This document shows positions 10,426 through 20,927 of a stretch of 64,000 bases of DNA, piece by piece. The position numbers were made by a program, and so were the translations under genes. Below the pieces are notes generated by a model that made no database searches, was not told where the DNA came from, and was given only the letters and a program-made list of their open reading frames with translations. Each line of letters opens with the position of its first letter. The stretch's first letter is position 1. This DNA is from Elephas maximus indicus (lineage: Eukaryota > Chordata > Mammalia > Proboscidea > Elephantidae): contig NC_064839.1 of the NCBI RefSeq assembly GCF_024166365.1, positions 37,770,378 through 37,834,377 of the forward strand, given 5' to 3'.

Positions 10426-10948
10426 CACTGCACTGGGTAAATCTGCTGCAAAGGACCTCTTTTAAGTGTTGAAGAGCAAACTAAGGTGCGCCTGACCCAA
10501 GCCACAGTATTTTCAATCACATCATATGCATGTGAAAGCTGGACAATGAATAAGGAAGACCGAAGAACAATTGACGCCTTTGAATTGTGATGTTGGTGAA
10601 GAATATTGAATATACCATGGACTGCCAAAAGAATTAACAAATCTGTCTTAGAAGTACAACCAGAGTGCTCCTTAGAAGCAAGGATGGCGAGACTGCGTCT
10701 TACATACTTTGGACATGCTGTCAGGAGGGATCAGTCCCTGGAAAAGGACATCATGCTTGGCAGAGTACAGGGTCAGCGGAAAAGAGGAAGACCCTCAACG
10801 AGGTGGATTGACACAGTGGCTGGAACAATGAGCTCAAGCATAACAATGATTGTAGGGATGGCTCAGGACCGGGCAGTGTTGCGTTCTGTTGTGCACAGAG
10901 TCACTATGAGTCAGAACCAACTAGAAGGCATCTAACAACAACAACAAC
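10426..10948 (+). mobile_element. RTE-1, 3' part after L1-A
   Basis: RTE-1 resumes here and ends at a characteristic caactagaaggcatctaac(aac)n tail. Compared with RTE-3 (about 38960-38990), about 16 bp are missing near 10486. The C-terminal coding remnant 10606-10935 includes RLTYFGHAVRRDQSLEKDIM and GRPSTRWIDTV, typical of the C-terminus of RTE polymerases. The terminal block (gagtcactatgagtcagaacc) matches the SINE tails in this window. Confidence 0.9.
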
Positions 10949-11037
10949 CACCTACTAGATTGTGACAAAATAAATTTCTCTTTGTTAAAGCCATCCACTC
11001 GTGGTATTTCTGTTACAGCAGCACTAGATGACTAAGA
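10949..11037 (+). repeat. 3' end of an LTR-like repeat (group X)
   Basis: An aataaattt signal-like stretch followed by a 'gccatccactcgtggtatttctgttacagcagcact' type ending is shared with the longer copy at 49839-50238 and, in reverse, with 20928-21452. RTE-1 abuts its left side, so RTE-1 probably inserted in or truncated this repeat. I did not assign a named family. Confidence 0.6.
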
Positions 11038-12605
11038 CAATGTCACAGCAGAGTTTTACACAGGGGTGGTGAAAGTCACTTTAGTTCTTGGAACAACAGA
11101 ACCCAATAGGTGACCTGAGGAGGCTTGACAATGTCAATGAACTAGTTTGGGTTTGAACTTAAATTTTGGGGGGAATGAAGGCAATTCTCTCCCATAAACC
11201 TGGAGATTTACTTTCACCCATATCACTTGAATTTAATGGCAACACAAATCCACTGAGACAGATGACGAGATGGCAGACACACCTGTAGAGCTTAACCAGT
11301 CCTTAAGTTTTTCTGAAAATTTTCAGTTTCCTTGGATTGCTGCAGTTGAATTACTATGGGTTTCTTAAACACTCAAAAAAAAAAAAAAAAAAAACTTTTC
11401 TGGGTGGAACACTCACAGGAGGAAATATTGAGCCAACTAGAAAGAAGATCCTATTTAGTATATCACTAGTAATTCAGTATATCACTTAGTAATTCAGTAA
11501 AAGTTTAGTAATTTTAATAATGTTTTAATGCTAGGAATATGAAAGAATGAAAACTCTAGGCAATGGTTAAAACCAATTCAGCTGAGAATACTTCACTGAA
11601 CCCTCTTTCCTAAAGGCCCACTATATATATCTTGTTTCCATCACGAGGGCATCCTGTTCTATTCTCATGCCTCATCCTCAGCCTCCTGTCTCAAATCCTT
11701 TTTGAAATGAGGACTACATGTATGCACTTCTCAACTTCTTGTTTTGTTTTGGGATCCCATTTCCAGTGGCCAATTACAAATGCCCTTTCTTACAATACAC
11801 TGAGGAAATCACAGAACATCTTTCCCTTTCCTATGGGTATTTGTAGTCAAAAGCTGAAGTAATGTAGGTATGCCACTTAACCACCTTTTACCTTGCTAAA
11901 ATGTTCTTATGGTAAAATATTTACCAGCACAGTGTGATAAAGATAAATAAAAGAAGCTTATTGAAGGAAATGAAGTATTTTTTGAAACTGTACTTTTTAA
12001 CTTTCTTTTAAAAGAATAATTTATGTTATACTTTTTTTTAATTTAAAGGTCCGTTAGGTATAAAGACTGGCTAGATTAACATACAAGAAATCGTGATTTT
12101 TCCCTGCAAGAATTACAAATGACATCTTACATTTTGATATCTAAATAAAACCATTACACCTAAAATTTATAAAGGTAAGCATTAAGAGCAAAGTATCCCA
12201 GTTTGTTATTCAGTTTTAGGTTGGAACTCAGCACTTTAAAGCCATGCTGTTCTTTATTAAATACAAGAAGTAAATCATTCTATCTTCTTGGCTGATGTGG
12301 TTGTGAATTCCATCAATGTTCATTCCCCATTTAGGGACAAGCAAGATTCTAAGGACAATTATATTTTTTTAAACAACCATCTTATTCTTACCTTCTCTAC
12401 ACTACTTTTGTGAAATTATGAACAATGTCAATCTAGAATATGGCCTCCTTTAGTTTCCCAAGAACAGAAAGCAAAACCTGGCATTAAAATGAGCAACTCC
12501 ATTTTTCCTATAAAGGAACAAGACTTTGAGGACTCTAGAAAAGACAGCTTAAGAGATGTCAATTGGAGTACCAAACCCAGGCAAGTCATCCAGTAAATCT
12601 ACTCA
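11038..12605. other. No recognisable gene or repeat
   Basis: This is AT-rich sequence with a poly(A) run at about 11376-11395. Short open frames (for example 11632-11862) have no recognisable protein features. I see no gene. Confidence 0.5.
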
Positions 12606-12825
12606 TCTCAATGATGACTTCAGCTAAAATCCATCTTTCTCTAACTCCTTCTTCAATTCTACTATTGTTACCATCTTCCTGATCCAAACCTTGTATGCTT
12701 CCAAGTCCTTAACTGCCTGATATCAACTTGTTACAAGGGGTTAACAGGAAATGATCTCACAGGTGAGATGCGATACCCAAGGGCACTGTGTTAGTTAGAA
12801 TCCAGATATGACTTCTGTTACAAAG
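12606..12825 (+). repeat. Local direct duplication, copy 1
   Basis: About 220 bp starting tctcaatg and ending ctgttacaaag recur in the same order at 14943-15163, about 2.3 kb downstream. They align almost without gaps at an estimated 85-90% identity by eye. Sequence outside both boundaries differs. This is either a local duplication or two members of an interspersed family I do not recognise. Confidence 0.75.
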
Positions 12826-14942
12826 GCATCATAGGATAAATTATTCCACCCCAGAAAAACAAACAAAAAACCAGGCCAACAGATGTACTAAGAAGAATGG
12901 AATACTCTAATTATCTGAGAGTTTTGCTAGCACTATCTACCCAGCAGCCTTCTCTCTTTAGATAAAACTGCCCTGAGTCCTGTGTTTTGACCACACCTCC
13001 CTGAAGTCTTGCAGAAGTCACCAAAAAAAGGTCTTCTGTGGTCCTTATTAACAAATCAGTTTAATAGTTGCCAAATACAATCATTGCTGCCCTTTGTGTT
13101 TATTTGTGGCATTTCTGACGTTCTTTATGATATATCAACTTCTCAGTGCCTTCAAGTTTGTGCAGAGATGAGGACTGGAGCAGTGAAAGAGATCCTTATA
13201 AGACATGTTTGTTTTTAGAGAAGTCTATGTTTCTTTATGTTTATAACTGGAGGCAAAGGAGATATGAATTTGAGAGACTGTAAAACTTGAGCAATCTGTA
13301 ATATTCTAGTGCTCAAGGCTCCTAAAGAAGCCATTTAGCATTCTAATGATCTTTAAAGATGGGCTGCCCTCTGATGTATCTCAGAGAAAGGTGAGCTCTT
13401 AGACTCTTTGTAGCCTGTCTTCTATTTGGACAACTTCTAGATCTTTGATATCCTTATGTGGGGACAAAGTTTTTGTCAATTGTGCAGGAACCAAGTTATC
13501 CTGGAATGTAGTGAAATAAGCCATAAAATATTCCTGTTTATCAGGCAGAGTAAAATAATGCTGCTTCTTTTAAATCTGATTTGTTTCCCTTTTTTTTTCT
13601 CACCTAACCAGCTTTTCAGCCTAGCTCTCTAACATGGGGCTGGAACTGACTGGGACTTTAAAATGCTTTGTTACCCTTTGTTCTTTTCTCTAATAAGCAC
13701 AATGGTTTACTCCCTTTTGAGGCAGGGGCCCATGTAATGAGTCGATGCTTCTGTTAACTCCAAGAACCCTTAATTATTTCCACCATTTTCTCCATGTGTT
13801 TCCCTGGCTGACTGTATGAATCAGAGGCAGGCTGCTGGTTGTCAGAGATGGGAAAAGTTACTGGCCTTCCCTGCTGGCAGGGAACTGAATTCTGCAGCAT
13901 CTGTATCCATAGACAGAGTATCCTGTCTCAGAGTTTGTGCAGCACCTTCTGTTTTCAGTTTACTGGTGAACAGGGCACATCACAAGAATTTGGAGTGCAG
14001 CTAAAGCCAAATCAGACTTGACAGAAAATTATTAGCAGGGTACAGAAGGAAAAAAGATCTCCCTTCCTTTCTGTAATCAGGTTAATATGTGCATGGAATG
14101 TTTCACTTAAAAAGGTAGTGTGTTTTGGCAAAGCCGGTTTCTTAAGTAGAATTTCAGTTCCCATTATGCGAGGCTATCCATTGCTGCTCTGGCAGGGCCT
14201 TTGATCAGTGAACTCAGTGGGGGAGAAGGGCATAGGCATATTAATAACTTCAACATGTGGCCCTTCGGCCCAGCTGTACCCTTGTCTTGGAAAAAGGCCA
14301 ACTGGAAAGGGTTTTCTTAAGACAACCTATGTATGCATATTTTGCAAAAGGGTAAAGGGAAGTCAGGGGTTCAAGGAAGGAAATAAAATCTGGTTTTATC
14401 GTAGTTCTTTCTTTTGTCCCTGATCTCTATTTCAGTCATTCTGCTACTACATATTTGGATCCTATAGACTCTGGCTCCATCTTCAACTTTTACTATCTTC
14501 TTTCCTTCTGCGATAATGTTATAACGATTAAAGTTGCTGGTTCAATTTGCATAACAGCTCAAGACAAGGTTAGGGAGAGGCAGGAGGCTCAGTAAAAGTC
14601 TATAGGGATGAGAGATTAATGGGAGCCAGGTGCCTGAAGTAGGAGCCCAGTGTCCATTTTGCCAGGACTGTATCTTTTGCCCTTTGCCCCCTGCATTGGT
14701 ATTTTTTAACTGTTTTATTTTAACAATCATAGGCTTTAGGCCTCATTAAATTACTACCTCAAACTAGAGACCAGCCTGTTCTTTTAGGGTCTGTTTCCTT
14801 GTATTATTTCATGCCATTCTCCTTTCATTTTCTTCTTCTGGGATGCTCTTTTGCCAGGCATCCATGACTGTTCCTCAAAAGATTTCTGAATGATTCTGCA
14901 CCATGGTGATGGAGCAGGCTTTAGTTCTCATTGCAAGTGACT
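12826..14942. other. No recognisable gene
   Basis: This is mixed unique-looking sequence. Short frames at 13816-14021 overlap each other and show no domain. Parts could be decayed retroviral or LTR sequence, but I could not anchor this. I find no RNA gene or CRISPR. Confidence 0.45.
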
Positions 14943-15163
14943 TCTCAATGGTGACTTCAGCTCAAATCCATCTCTCTTTCTCTAACTCCTTCAATTCTAC
15001 TATTGTTACCATCTTCCTGATCCAAACCTTCTATACTTCCAATTTCTTAAGTGCCTGATATCAACTTGTTACAAAGGGTTAACAGGGAATGATCTCAAGG
15101 GTGAGATGCTCTACTCAAGGGCACTGTGTTAGCTAGAATTCAGATTTGACTTCTGTTACAAAG
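14943..15163 (+). repeat. Local direct duplication, copy 2
   Basis: This is the partner of 12606-12825. Both contain the ordered blocks caattctactattgttacc, cttcctgatccaaacctt, gatatcaacttgttacaa and gggcactgtgtta. Small insertions and deletions, plus substitutions throughout, indicate that the duplication is not recent. Confidence 0.75.
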
Positions 15164-15540
15164 ACAAAAATGACAGTGGTTGATTTGCCTCTCATGGAAC
15201 ACTCCAAGCATTAGCAGCCTGGGGCTGAAAAGATCTGATACCTTGACTCCTTCTATCCTATTGCTTTCCTCCTCTCAACGCAGAGCTTCCAGCTTAGGGT
15301 CTAGGATTGTGTCTCCAGCACCTGTCCCCACATTCCCATTTCTGCCAGCAGCAAAGGGGAAAAGTGAGGGGGAGGGCATGCTTCTTTCATTTTAGGGTGT
15401 TAAGCTGTACTGATCACCTCTCCTATTCCATAGTCCAGAACCTACTCCCATGGCCACACTTAGCTGCCAGGAGACTGGGACGTGAATGCTTTAGCTGGTG
15501 GCTTCTTTGCCACAGAAACCTACTTAGCATTTGTCTCAGA
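15164..15540 (+). repeat. Possible ancient interspersed repeat
   Basis: The blocks agcagcctgggg, cagcagcaaagggga and ggccacacttagctgcc resemble, from memory, a common ancient mammalian interspersed repeat; I cannot name it securely. Short open frames here (for example 15180-15395 and 15307-15549) have no recognisable domain. Confidence 0.35.
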
Positions 15541-15565
15541 CAGCTATAAAATCCGTTGCTGCAAA

Positions 15566-15660
15566 ACAATCTGTATATAAATTTTTACATGAGAAACTAA
15601 TTTGCTCTATAAACTTTCACCTAAAGCATAATAAAAAAAAAAATTTTGGAAAAAAAAAAG
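15566..15660 (+). mobile_element. Extreme 3' end of a young-type L1
   Basis: The order tgtatataaattttTacatgagaaact, aactttcacctaaagcataataaaa matches the terminal 3' UTR of L1-F (about 36393-36466) and L1-G (49230-49295), followed by an A-rich tail. It is a severely 5'-truncated insertion of about 95 bp. Confidence 0.7.
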
Positions 15661-15720
15661 AAAAAATGTTAAAAAAAATAAAAAACTTCTGCTCTGCAAA
15701 AGATACCGTTTAGACAATTA

Positions 15721-15892
15721 AAAACCAAAAAAGCCAAACCGAGTGCCATCAAGTCGATTCTGACTCATAGTGACCCTATAGAACAGAGTAGAACTGCCCC
15801 ACAGAGTTTCCAAGGAGCGCCTGGCAGATTCAAACTGCCGACCCTTTGGTTAGCAGCCGTAGCACTTAACCACTACACCACCAGGGTTTCCA
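15721..15892 (-). mobile_element. tRNA-derived SINE, antisense
   Basis: Read on the minus strand it has the tRNA-like head (ccctggtggtgtagtggtta), a box-B-like gcagtttgaatctgcc segment, a ttggaaactctgtggggcag body and an RTE-like tail (gtcactatgagtcagaatcg). It interrupts the old L1 between 15720 and 15893. The sequence is moderately diverged. Confidence 0.85.
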
Positions 15893-15972
15893 AGAGAATG
15901 AAAAGACAAGCCAAAAACTAGGAGAATATCTTTCCAAAGCACATATGTGATAAAGGATTGGTATTCAAAATA

Positions 15973-16191
15973 GAAGTCTCCTGGGGAGAGCAAACAGTTA
16001 GCGCTCAGCTGCTAATATAAAGGTTTGTGGTTCAAATCCACCCAGTTTCACCACAAACTAAAGGCCTGGTAATCTGCTTCTGTAAAGAATATAGCCAAGA
16101 AAACTCTATGGAACAGCGCCATTCTTTAATATGTGAGGTCGCCATTAGTTGAAATTGACTCGATGGCACGGGTTTGGTTTTTTGCTTTTTT
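15973..16191 (+). mobile_element. tRNA-derived SINE (long-body variant)
   Basis: The head is degraded (gagagcaaacagttagcgctcagctgcta), followed by ggttcaaatccaccc. The variant body contains ctggtaatctgcttctgtaaag, and the tail is gaaattgactcgatggcac. Near-identical 11-bp repeats flank it (tattcaaaata at 15962-15972 and tattaaaaata at 16192-16202) within the old L1. A similar long body occurs in the SINE at 55617-55815. Confidence 0.8.
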
Positions 16192-17264
16192 TATTAAAAA
16201 TATACAAAGTCTTAAAACTCAACAATAAGAAAGCAAGAAAACCAATTAGAAATGAGCAAAAGATCTGGACAAATAGGCATATGAAAAGATGCTCAATATC
16301 ATGTATCATTAAGAAATTATAAATTACAACAACAGTAAGTTACCACTAGAAATTCATTAGAATGGCTAAACTCCAAACCAATGACAATACTAGGGTGTGG
16401 AGCAACAGGAAGACTCTAGTCACTGCTGGTGGGAATGCAAAATGGTATACCTAGTTTGGCGGTTTCTTACAAAATTAAACATACTCTTACCATATGATCT
16501 ACCAATTGTATTCCTTGGTATTTATCCAAATGAGCTGAAAACCTATGTCCACACAAAAACCTGCACACAAATATTTCTAACATCTTTATTAAAAAACTGG
16601 AGGAAACCAAGAGGCCCTTCAATAGATGAATGGATAAGCAAAAGTGGTACACCCATACACTAGAATATTACTCAGCAATAAAAAGAAATAATCTATTGAA
16701 AGTCAAGTAAAGACATGGCAGAACCTTAAATGGGCATTGCTAAGTAAAAGAAGCCACTCTGAAAAAAAGCTGCATACTGTAAGATTCCAACTATATAACA
16801 TTCTGGAAAAGGCAAAAGTATATAGACAATAAAAAGACCAGTGGTTGCCAGGTTTCGGGATAGAGGGGCAGGGACGAGTAAGTGCAGCATAAGGGCTTAG
16901 GGCAGTGAAACTATTCTACATGATATCTTAACAGTGAATAGATGACATTATGCATTTGTCAACTCCTATAAAGTGTACAACACAAAAAGTGTACCCTAAT
17001 GTAAACTATGGCTTTTTGTAGACAATAATGTATCGATACTGGTTGATCAACTGTACAAATTTAGCACAAATTTGTATTAAATTGTACAAATTTAATACAA
17101 GATGCTACAATAGGGAAAACTGAAGTAAGAGGACAGGAAGAAGTAGGGGTATATGGAAACTCTGTACTTTTCATTCAATTGTTCTGTAAACCCAAAACTG
17201 CTCTAAAAAATAAAATCTATAAAAAACAAGAATGAATAAACAGAAAATCAGATTAAAAACAAAC

Positions 17265-17418
17265 AAACAAAAAACCCCGTTGCCCCACAGGGTTTCCAAG
17301 GCTGTAACCTTTATGAAAGCAGACTAACACATCTTTCTCCTGTGGAGTGGCTGGTGGGTTCAATCCGCTGACCTTTGGTGAACAGGGAGCACATAACCAC
17401 TGCGCCAAAAAGGTTCCT
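17265..17418 (-). mobile_element. tRNA-derived SINE, antisense, degraded
   Basis: On the minus strand the order is tRNA-like head, ctggtgggttcaatc-type box-B region as read on plus, then the gccccacagggtttccaagg body at the left end. The RTE-like tail is short or missing. It follows the A-rich end of the old L1. Confidence 0.7.
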
Positions 17419-17574
17419 CTCAGACAGCTATAGGGTATGTGAAATTATGGGGCAGTTAAAAAATAGCATAGTTAATTCTGTCTTCTTGGAAAAGTGAGAA
17501 TTAGAAAAAAAGAACAGGTGGCAGTGTGCTGGTCTTCTTTCCCTTTTGTTTTTGAACTACTGTTCTCTGATCAC

Positions 17575-17690
17575 CTCACTCATTTATTCATTCAATAAAC
17601 CCGGCATCTACTTCATGTAGGTACTATACAAGTCCCTGGGCATACAAAAATGCCTCTAACATAGGATCTGCCCTTATGTATCTTCTTCCC
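17575..17690 (-). mobile_element. L2-like LINE 3' fragment
   Basis: The order ctcactcatttattcattcaataaa, then tctacttcatgtaggtactat, then gggcatacaaaaatg resembles the reverse complement of the 3' end of L2, an ancient mammalian LINE whose 3' end carries TGAA-type repeats. The call rests on pattern memory. Confidence 0.55.
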
Positions 17691-17929
17691 ACAGACACGT
17701 GAAGGAGTCAGACAAAGAAGGAGATGTGAATGGACAAGGTATGCTAATAAACTGGTGAGGCTTTAGTTGGACTATAATAAAATGTGTGTCCAGCAGAATG
17801 AAGGGAAAAGAAGTAAGCAGGGATGAGATAATAAAAAGCCTAGTATGTCATGATAAGGAGATTCAAATTTATCCTGTAAAAGGCGACAGCAAGCTACCAA
17901 AGGAAATAAGATGAACAGATTTACTTTGT
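17691..17929. other. No recognisable feature
   Basis: This is AT-rich spacer between the L2-like fragment and an old L1 fragment. I see no gene or clear repeat. Confidence 0.4.
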
Positions 17930-18556
17930 AAGGGTATGGTTCCTCTATAAAAGAGAAAGTTGATCAATTTGACTACATGAAAATTAAAAAAAAAAAAAAG
18001 CTTGGCACAAACATCACAAACAAAATCAAAAGATGTATGACAAAGTGAGAAAAAAATTAACCACACACGACAGATGAGGCTAATTTTCTCATATACAGAG
18101 TAAAACCTGCAAAACTGAAATCTGCGTAAGGCGGAAACCTGCCAGAGAAGGAAAACTCAAATATTTTCTACTAAGAGAAGGTGACAGAAAAGTGGTAAGA
18201 TTGCACCCTGTTAAAGACAGAAAAGTTGTGAGATTCAGAAAAACAAAACAGTCCTGTCAAGTTTTGCTCACACAGGTTTCACTGTAATACAAAAAATCTA
18301 AAGACCAGTAGAAAAAAAGAAAAACACACAAAAGATATAAACAGATACTTTACAGAAAAAAAAAATTACTAATGAGTTTCATATATGGGAAATGTGCTCA
18401 ACCTCACTTAAAATTAAAACTTGACATAGCATATCCAAAGTTTACAAATCCAACTTACTGGCAAGGGTTGTGGGAAATAGGTACTAAGGGCAAAGAGCAT
18501 TAGCCCAAACTAAAAGGAGTATTTTACAGCAATAAAAAAAAAAAAGGTAGTATATC
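17930..18556 (+). mobile_element. Old L1 fragment interrupted by a small DNA transposon
   Basis: The left part (atcaatttgactacatgaaaatt... acaaacaaaatcaaaag) and right part (gtgctcaacctcacttaaaatt) are typical old L1 ORF2-derived sequence with no open frame. The element at 18096-18284 separates them. Confidence 0.6.
18096..18284. mobile_element. Small TA-flanked inverted-repeat DNA transposon (Tc1/mariner, Tigger-like)
   Basis: The 189-bp unit begins CAGAGTAAAACCTG and ends CAGGTTTCACTG, imperfect inverted termini with CAG/CTG ends. A TA dinucleotide lies on each side (18094-18095 and 18285-18286), the expected TA duplication. It interrupts an old L1 fragment and encodes no protein, so it is a non-autonomous element. 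The family name is not established. Confidence 0.7.
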
Positions 18557-18890
18557 CCACTGTAGTAGACAGCCTCTAAAATGGCTTCCAAGAACCCCAA
18601 CCTCTTGTCATCCCTGCCCTTATATAATCCTCTACCCTTGATTGTGGGCAGGACTTAGTGACTTTCTTCTAACTGAAAAAACATGACAAAAGTGATTATC
18701 ATTTCTGAAACTAGGTTACAAAGCACTTGACCTCCATCTTGTTCACGCTGTCTTGCTTTCTCCCTTCCTCATTCACTCTGAGGGACTCCAACCGCCACAT
18801 TGCTAGAAAATTCTAACTGTGATTTTGTATAATGGAGTAAACCTCAATGAGATTCATAGGAAGTGCACAAAGGTTTTTTTAAGATTATAT
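18557..18890 (+). repeat. LTR-like repeat (group Y), partial
   Basis: The blocks gtagtagac-ctctaaaatggc, catttctgaaactaggttacaaa and cattcactctgaggga are shared with the longer copy at 21812-22370. This copy lacks the final polyadenylation-signal segment. It is probably a decayed solo LTR. Confidence 0.55.
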
Positions 18891-18956
18891 CACCAAATCT
18901 CTCCCAGTTTGGACTGAAGGAGATAGAATGAAAAGTACAGTACAAACTAAAAAGAT

Positions 18957-20700
18957 GTCATTGTTGTTGCTGGGTGCTGTCATGTTATTTCTGACTCAGC
19001 AACCCTATGCACAACAAAACCAAACACTGCCCCATCCTGCACTCATCCTCATAATTGTTGCTATGCTTGAGTCCATCGCTGCAGCCACTAGGTCAATCCA
19101 CCTCGTTGAGGGTCTTCCTTTTTTCTCTGACCCTCTACCTTACCAAGCACGATGTTCTTCTCCTGGGACTGGCCCTTCCTGATAATATGCCCAAAGTACG
19201 TGAGAGGAAGTCTCACCATCTTTGTTTCCATATTTCTTCCAAGACATACTTGTTTGTTCTTCTGGCAGTCCATGGTATATTCAATATTCTTTGCCAACAT
19301 CGTAATTCGAAGGCATCAGTTCTTCTTCAGTCTTTCTTATTCACTGTCCAGTTTTCACATACATATGAAGCAATTCAAAATATCATGACTTGGGTCAGGT
19401 GCATATTAGTCCTCAAAGTGACATCTTTGCTTTTAAAGAGTTTAAAGAGGTCTTTTGCCGCAGATCTGCCCAATGCAATACATTGTTTGATTCCCTGATT
19501 GCTGCTTCCATGGGCATTGATTGTGGACCCAAGTACAATTAAATCCTTGACGACATCAATCTTTTCTCCATTAATCATGATGTTGCTTGTTGGTTGTGAG
19601 GATTTTTGTTTTCTTTGTGTTGAGGTGTAATTTATACTGAAGGTCTTTGTCATTAATTTTCCCCTGGACCAGGAGCTTCTCCATGTAGGAACTCTGGGTC
19701 CAAAGGACATGCTCCACTCCTGGTGGTATGAGGTCCCCAACTCTCTCCTTGCCTCTTGTAAGATAAAAGGTGGTACATGTCACCCTAATCTTCTTTAACC
19801 ATAGGCAGAGATTATGATTTATAACACGTAGAAAAACCACAAAATGGAAGACAATTACACAATAGCAGGAGTCATGGCCTAACCAAGATGACACATATTT
19901 TTGGGGGACAAGTATCCCCTTGCTCTGTTTGAATGACTGCTTCTTAGTCTATGTACAAGTTCCTTATGAGCACAATTAAAGTGTTCTGGAACTCCCATTC
20001 TTCACAATGTCATCCATGATTTGTTATGATCCACACAGTCGAATGTGTTTGCATAGTCAATAGAACTATAGGTAAATATCTTTCCGGTATTCTCTGCTTT
20101 CAGCCAAGATCCATCTGACATCAGCCATGATATCCCTCTTTTCACGTCCTCTTCTGAATCTGGCTTGAATTTCTGGCAGTTCCCTGTTGATGTATTGCTG
20201 CAACCACTTTTGAATAATCTTTAGCAAAATTTTACTTGTATGTGATGTTAATAAGATTGTTCAATAATTTCTGCATTCTGTTGGATCACCTTTCTTTGAA
20301 ATGGGCACAAAAATGGATTTCTTCCAGTTGGTTGGCCAGGCAGCTGTCTTCCAAATTCCTAGGCATAGATAAGTGAGCACCTCCAGTGCTGCATCTGTTT
20401 GTTGAAACATCTCAATTGGCATTCTGTCAGTTTCTGAGGCCTTGTTTTTCACCAATGCCTCCAGTGCAGCTTGGACTTCTTCCTTCAATATCATCAGTTC
20501 TTGATCACATGCTACCTCCTTGAGGTTGAATGTCAACCAGTTCTTCTTGGTACAGTGCATCTGTGTATTCCTTCCATCTGCTTTTGATGCTCTCTGTGTC
20601 ATTCAACATTTTGCCCATAGAATCCTTCAAGATTGTAACTCAAGGCTTGATTTTTTTTTTCCTTCAGTTTTTTCAGCTAGGGAAATGCTGAGCAAAGATG
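18957..20700 (-). mobile_element. RTE-type LINE (RTE-2), antisense, 5'-truncated
   Basis: Read on the minus strand, the 3' end is at 18957 (gttgttgctgggtgctgtc on plus). Coding remnants follow in RTE order: 20261-20602 (N-terminal polymerase flank, with PIEMFQQTD and FVPISKKGDPTECRNY), 19375-19740 (containing VVKDLIVLGSTINAHGSSNQ), and 19088-19300 (LTYFGHIIRKGQSQEKNIVL). Between them, 19655-19905 is not RTE but part of an LTR-like repeat, and about 235 bp of RTE that RTE-1 has between roughly 385 and 620 are missing. Confidence 0.88.
19655..19905 (-). repeat. Group X LTR-like segment inside RTE-2
   Basis: The blocks gggtccaaagga, gtggtatgaggtcccc, gatttataacac, catggcctaaccaag and gggggaca occur in the same order as in the repeat at 20928-21452. 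The piece replaces a stretch of RTE-2 rather than simply interrupting it, because the flanking RTE sequences are not adjacent in other copies. Confidence 0.7.
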
Positions 20701-20927
20701 ACATTGGACCCAAAAAATTCTACTGGCAGGAAGCGGGCTGAAATAACTTCTCAGCTGCAACATATACACTCTTTCTTGAAAAGGGAATGATGATTTCTCA
20801 GTTGTAACATGTGCTATCTTTTTTGAAAAAGAAAGGATGATTTAGAAGAAAAAAATAACTGTCCAGAAAGCAGAGCCAAAAGTCATGAAGAATTATACCT
20901 AATCTTGAGACCTAGTCAAAGAGCATT

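Larger units (their letters stand above)
15684..17235 (+). mobile_element. Old L1 fragment (ORF2 C-terminus and 3' end), interrupted by two SINEs
   Basis: L1 ORF2-like sequence starts near ctgctctgcaaaagata, continues after an antisense SINE at 15893 (agagaatgaaaagacaagcc), and continues again after a sense SINE at 16203 (acaaagtcttaaaactcaac). A decayed coding remnant at 16397-16663 shows [15 protein letters not shown] and a PSIDEWI motif, the ORF2 C-terminal region. It ends around 17235 in an A-rich tail. Confidence 0.8.

Noticed and set aside
9670-10428. 252-codon minus-strand open frame
   Set aside because: It is antisense to two L1 3' UTR copies; the internal repetition of the peptide comes from the L1-A/L1-B duplication.
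19055-19498. 147-codon plus-strand open frame
   Set aside because: It is antisense to the RTE-2 coding region.
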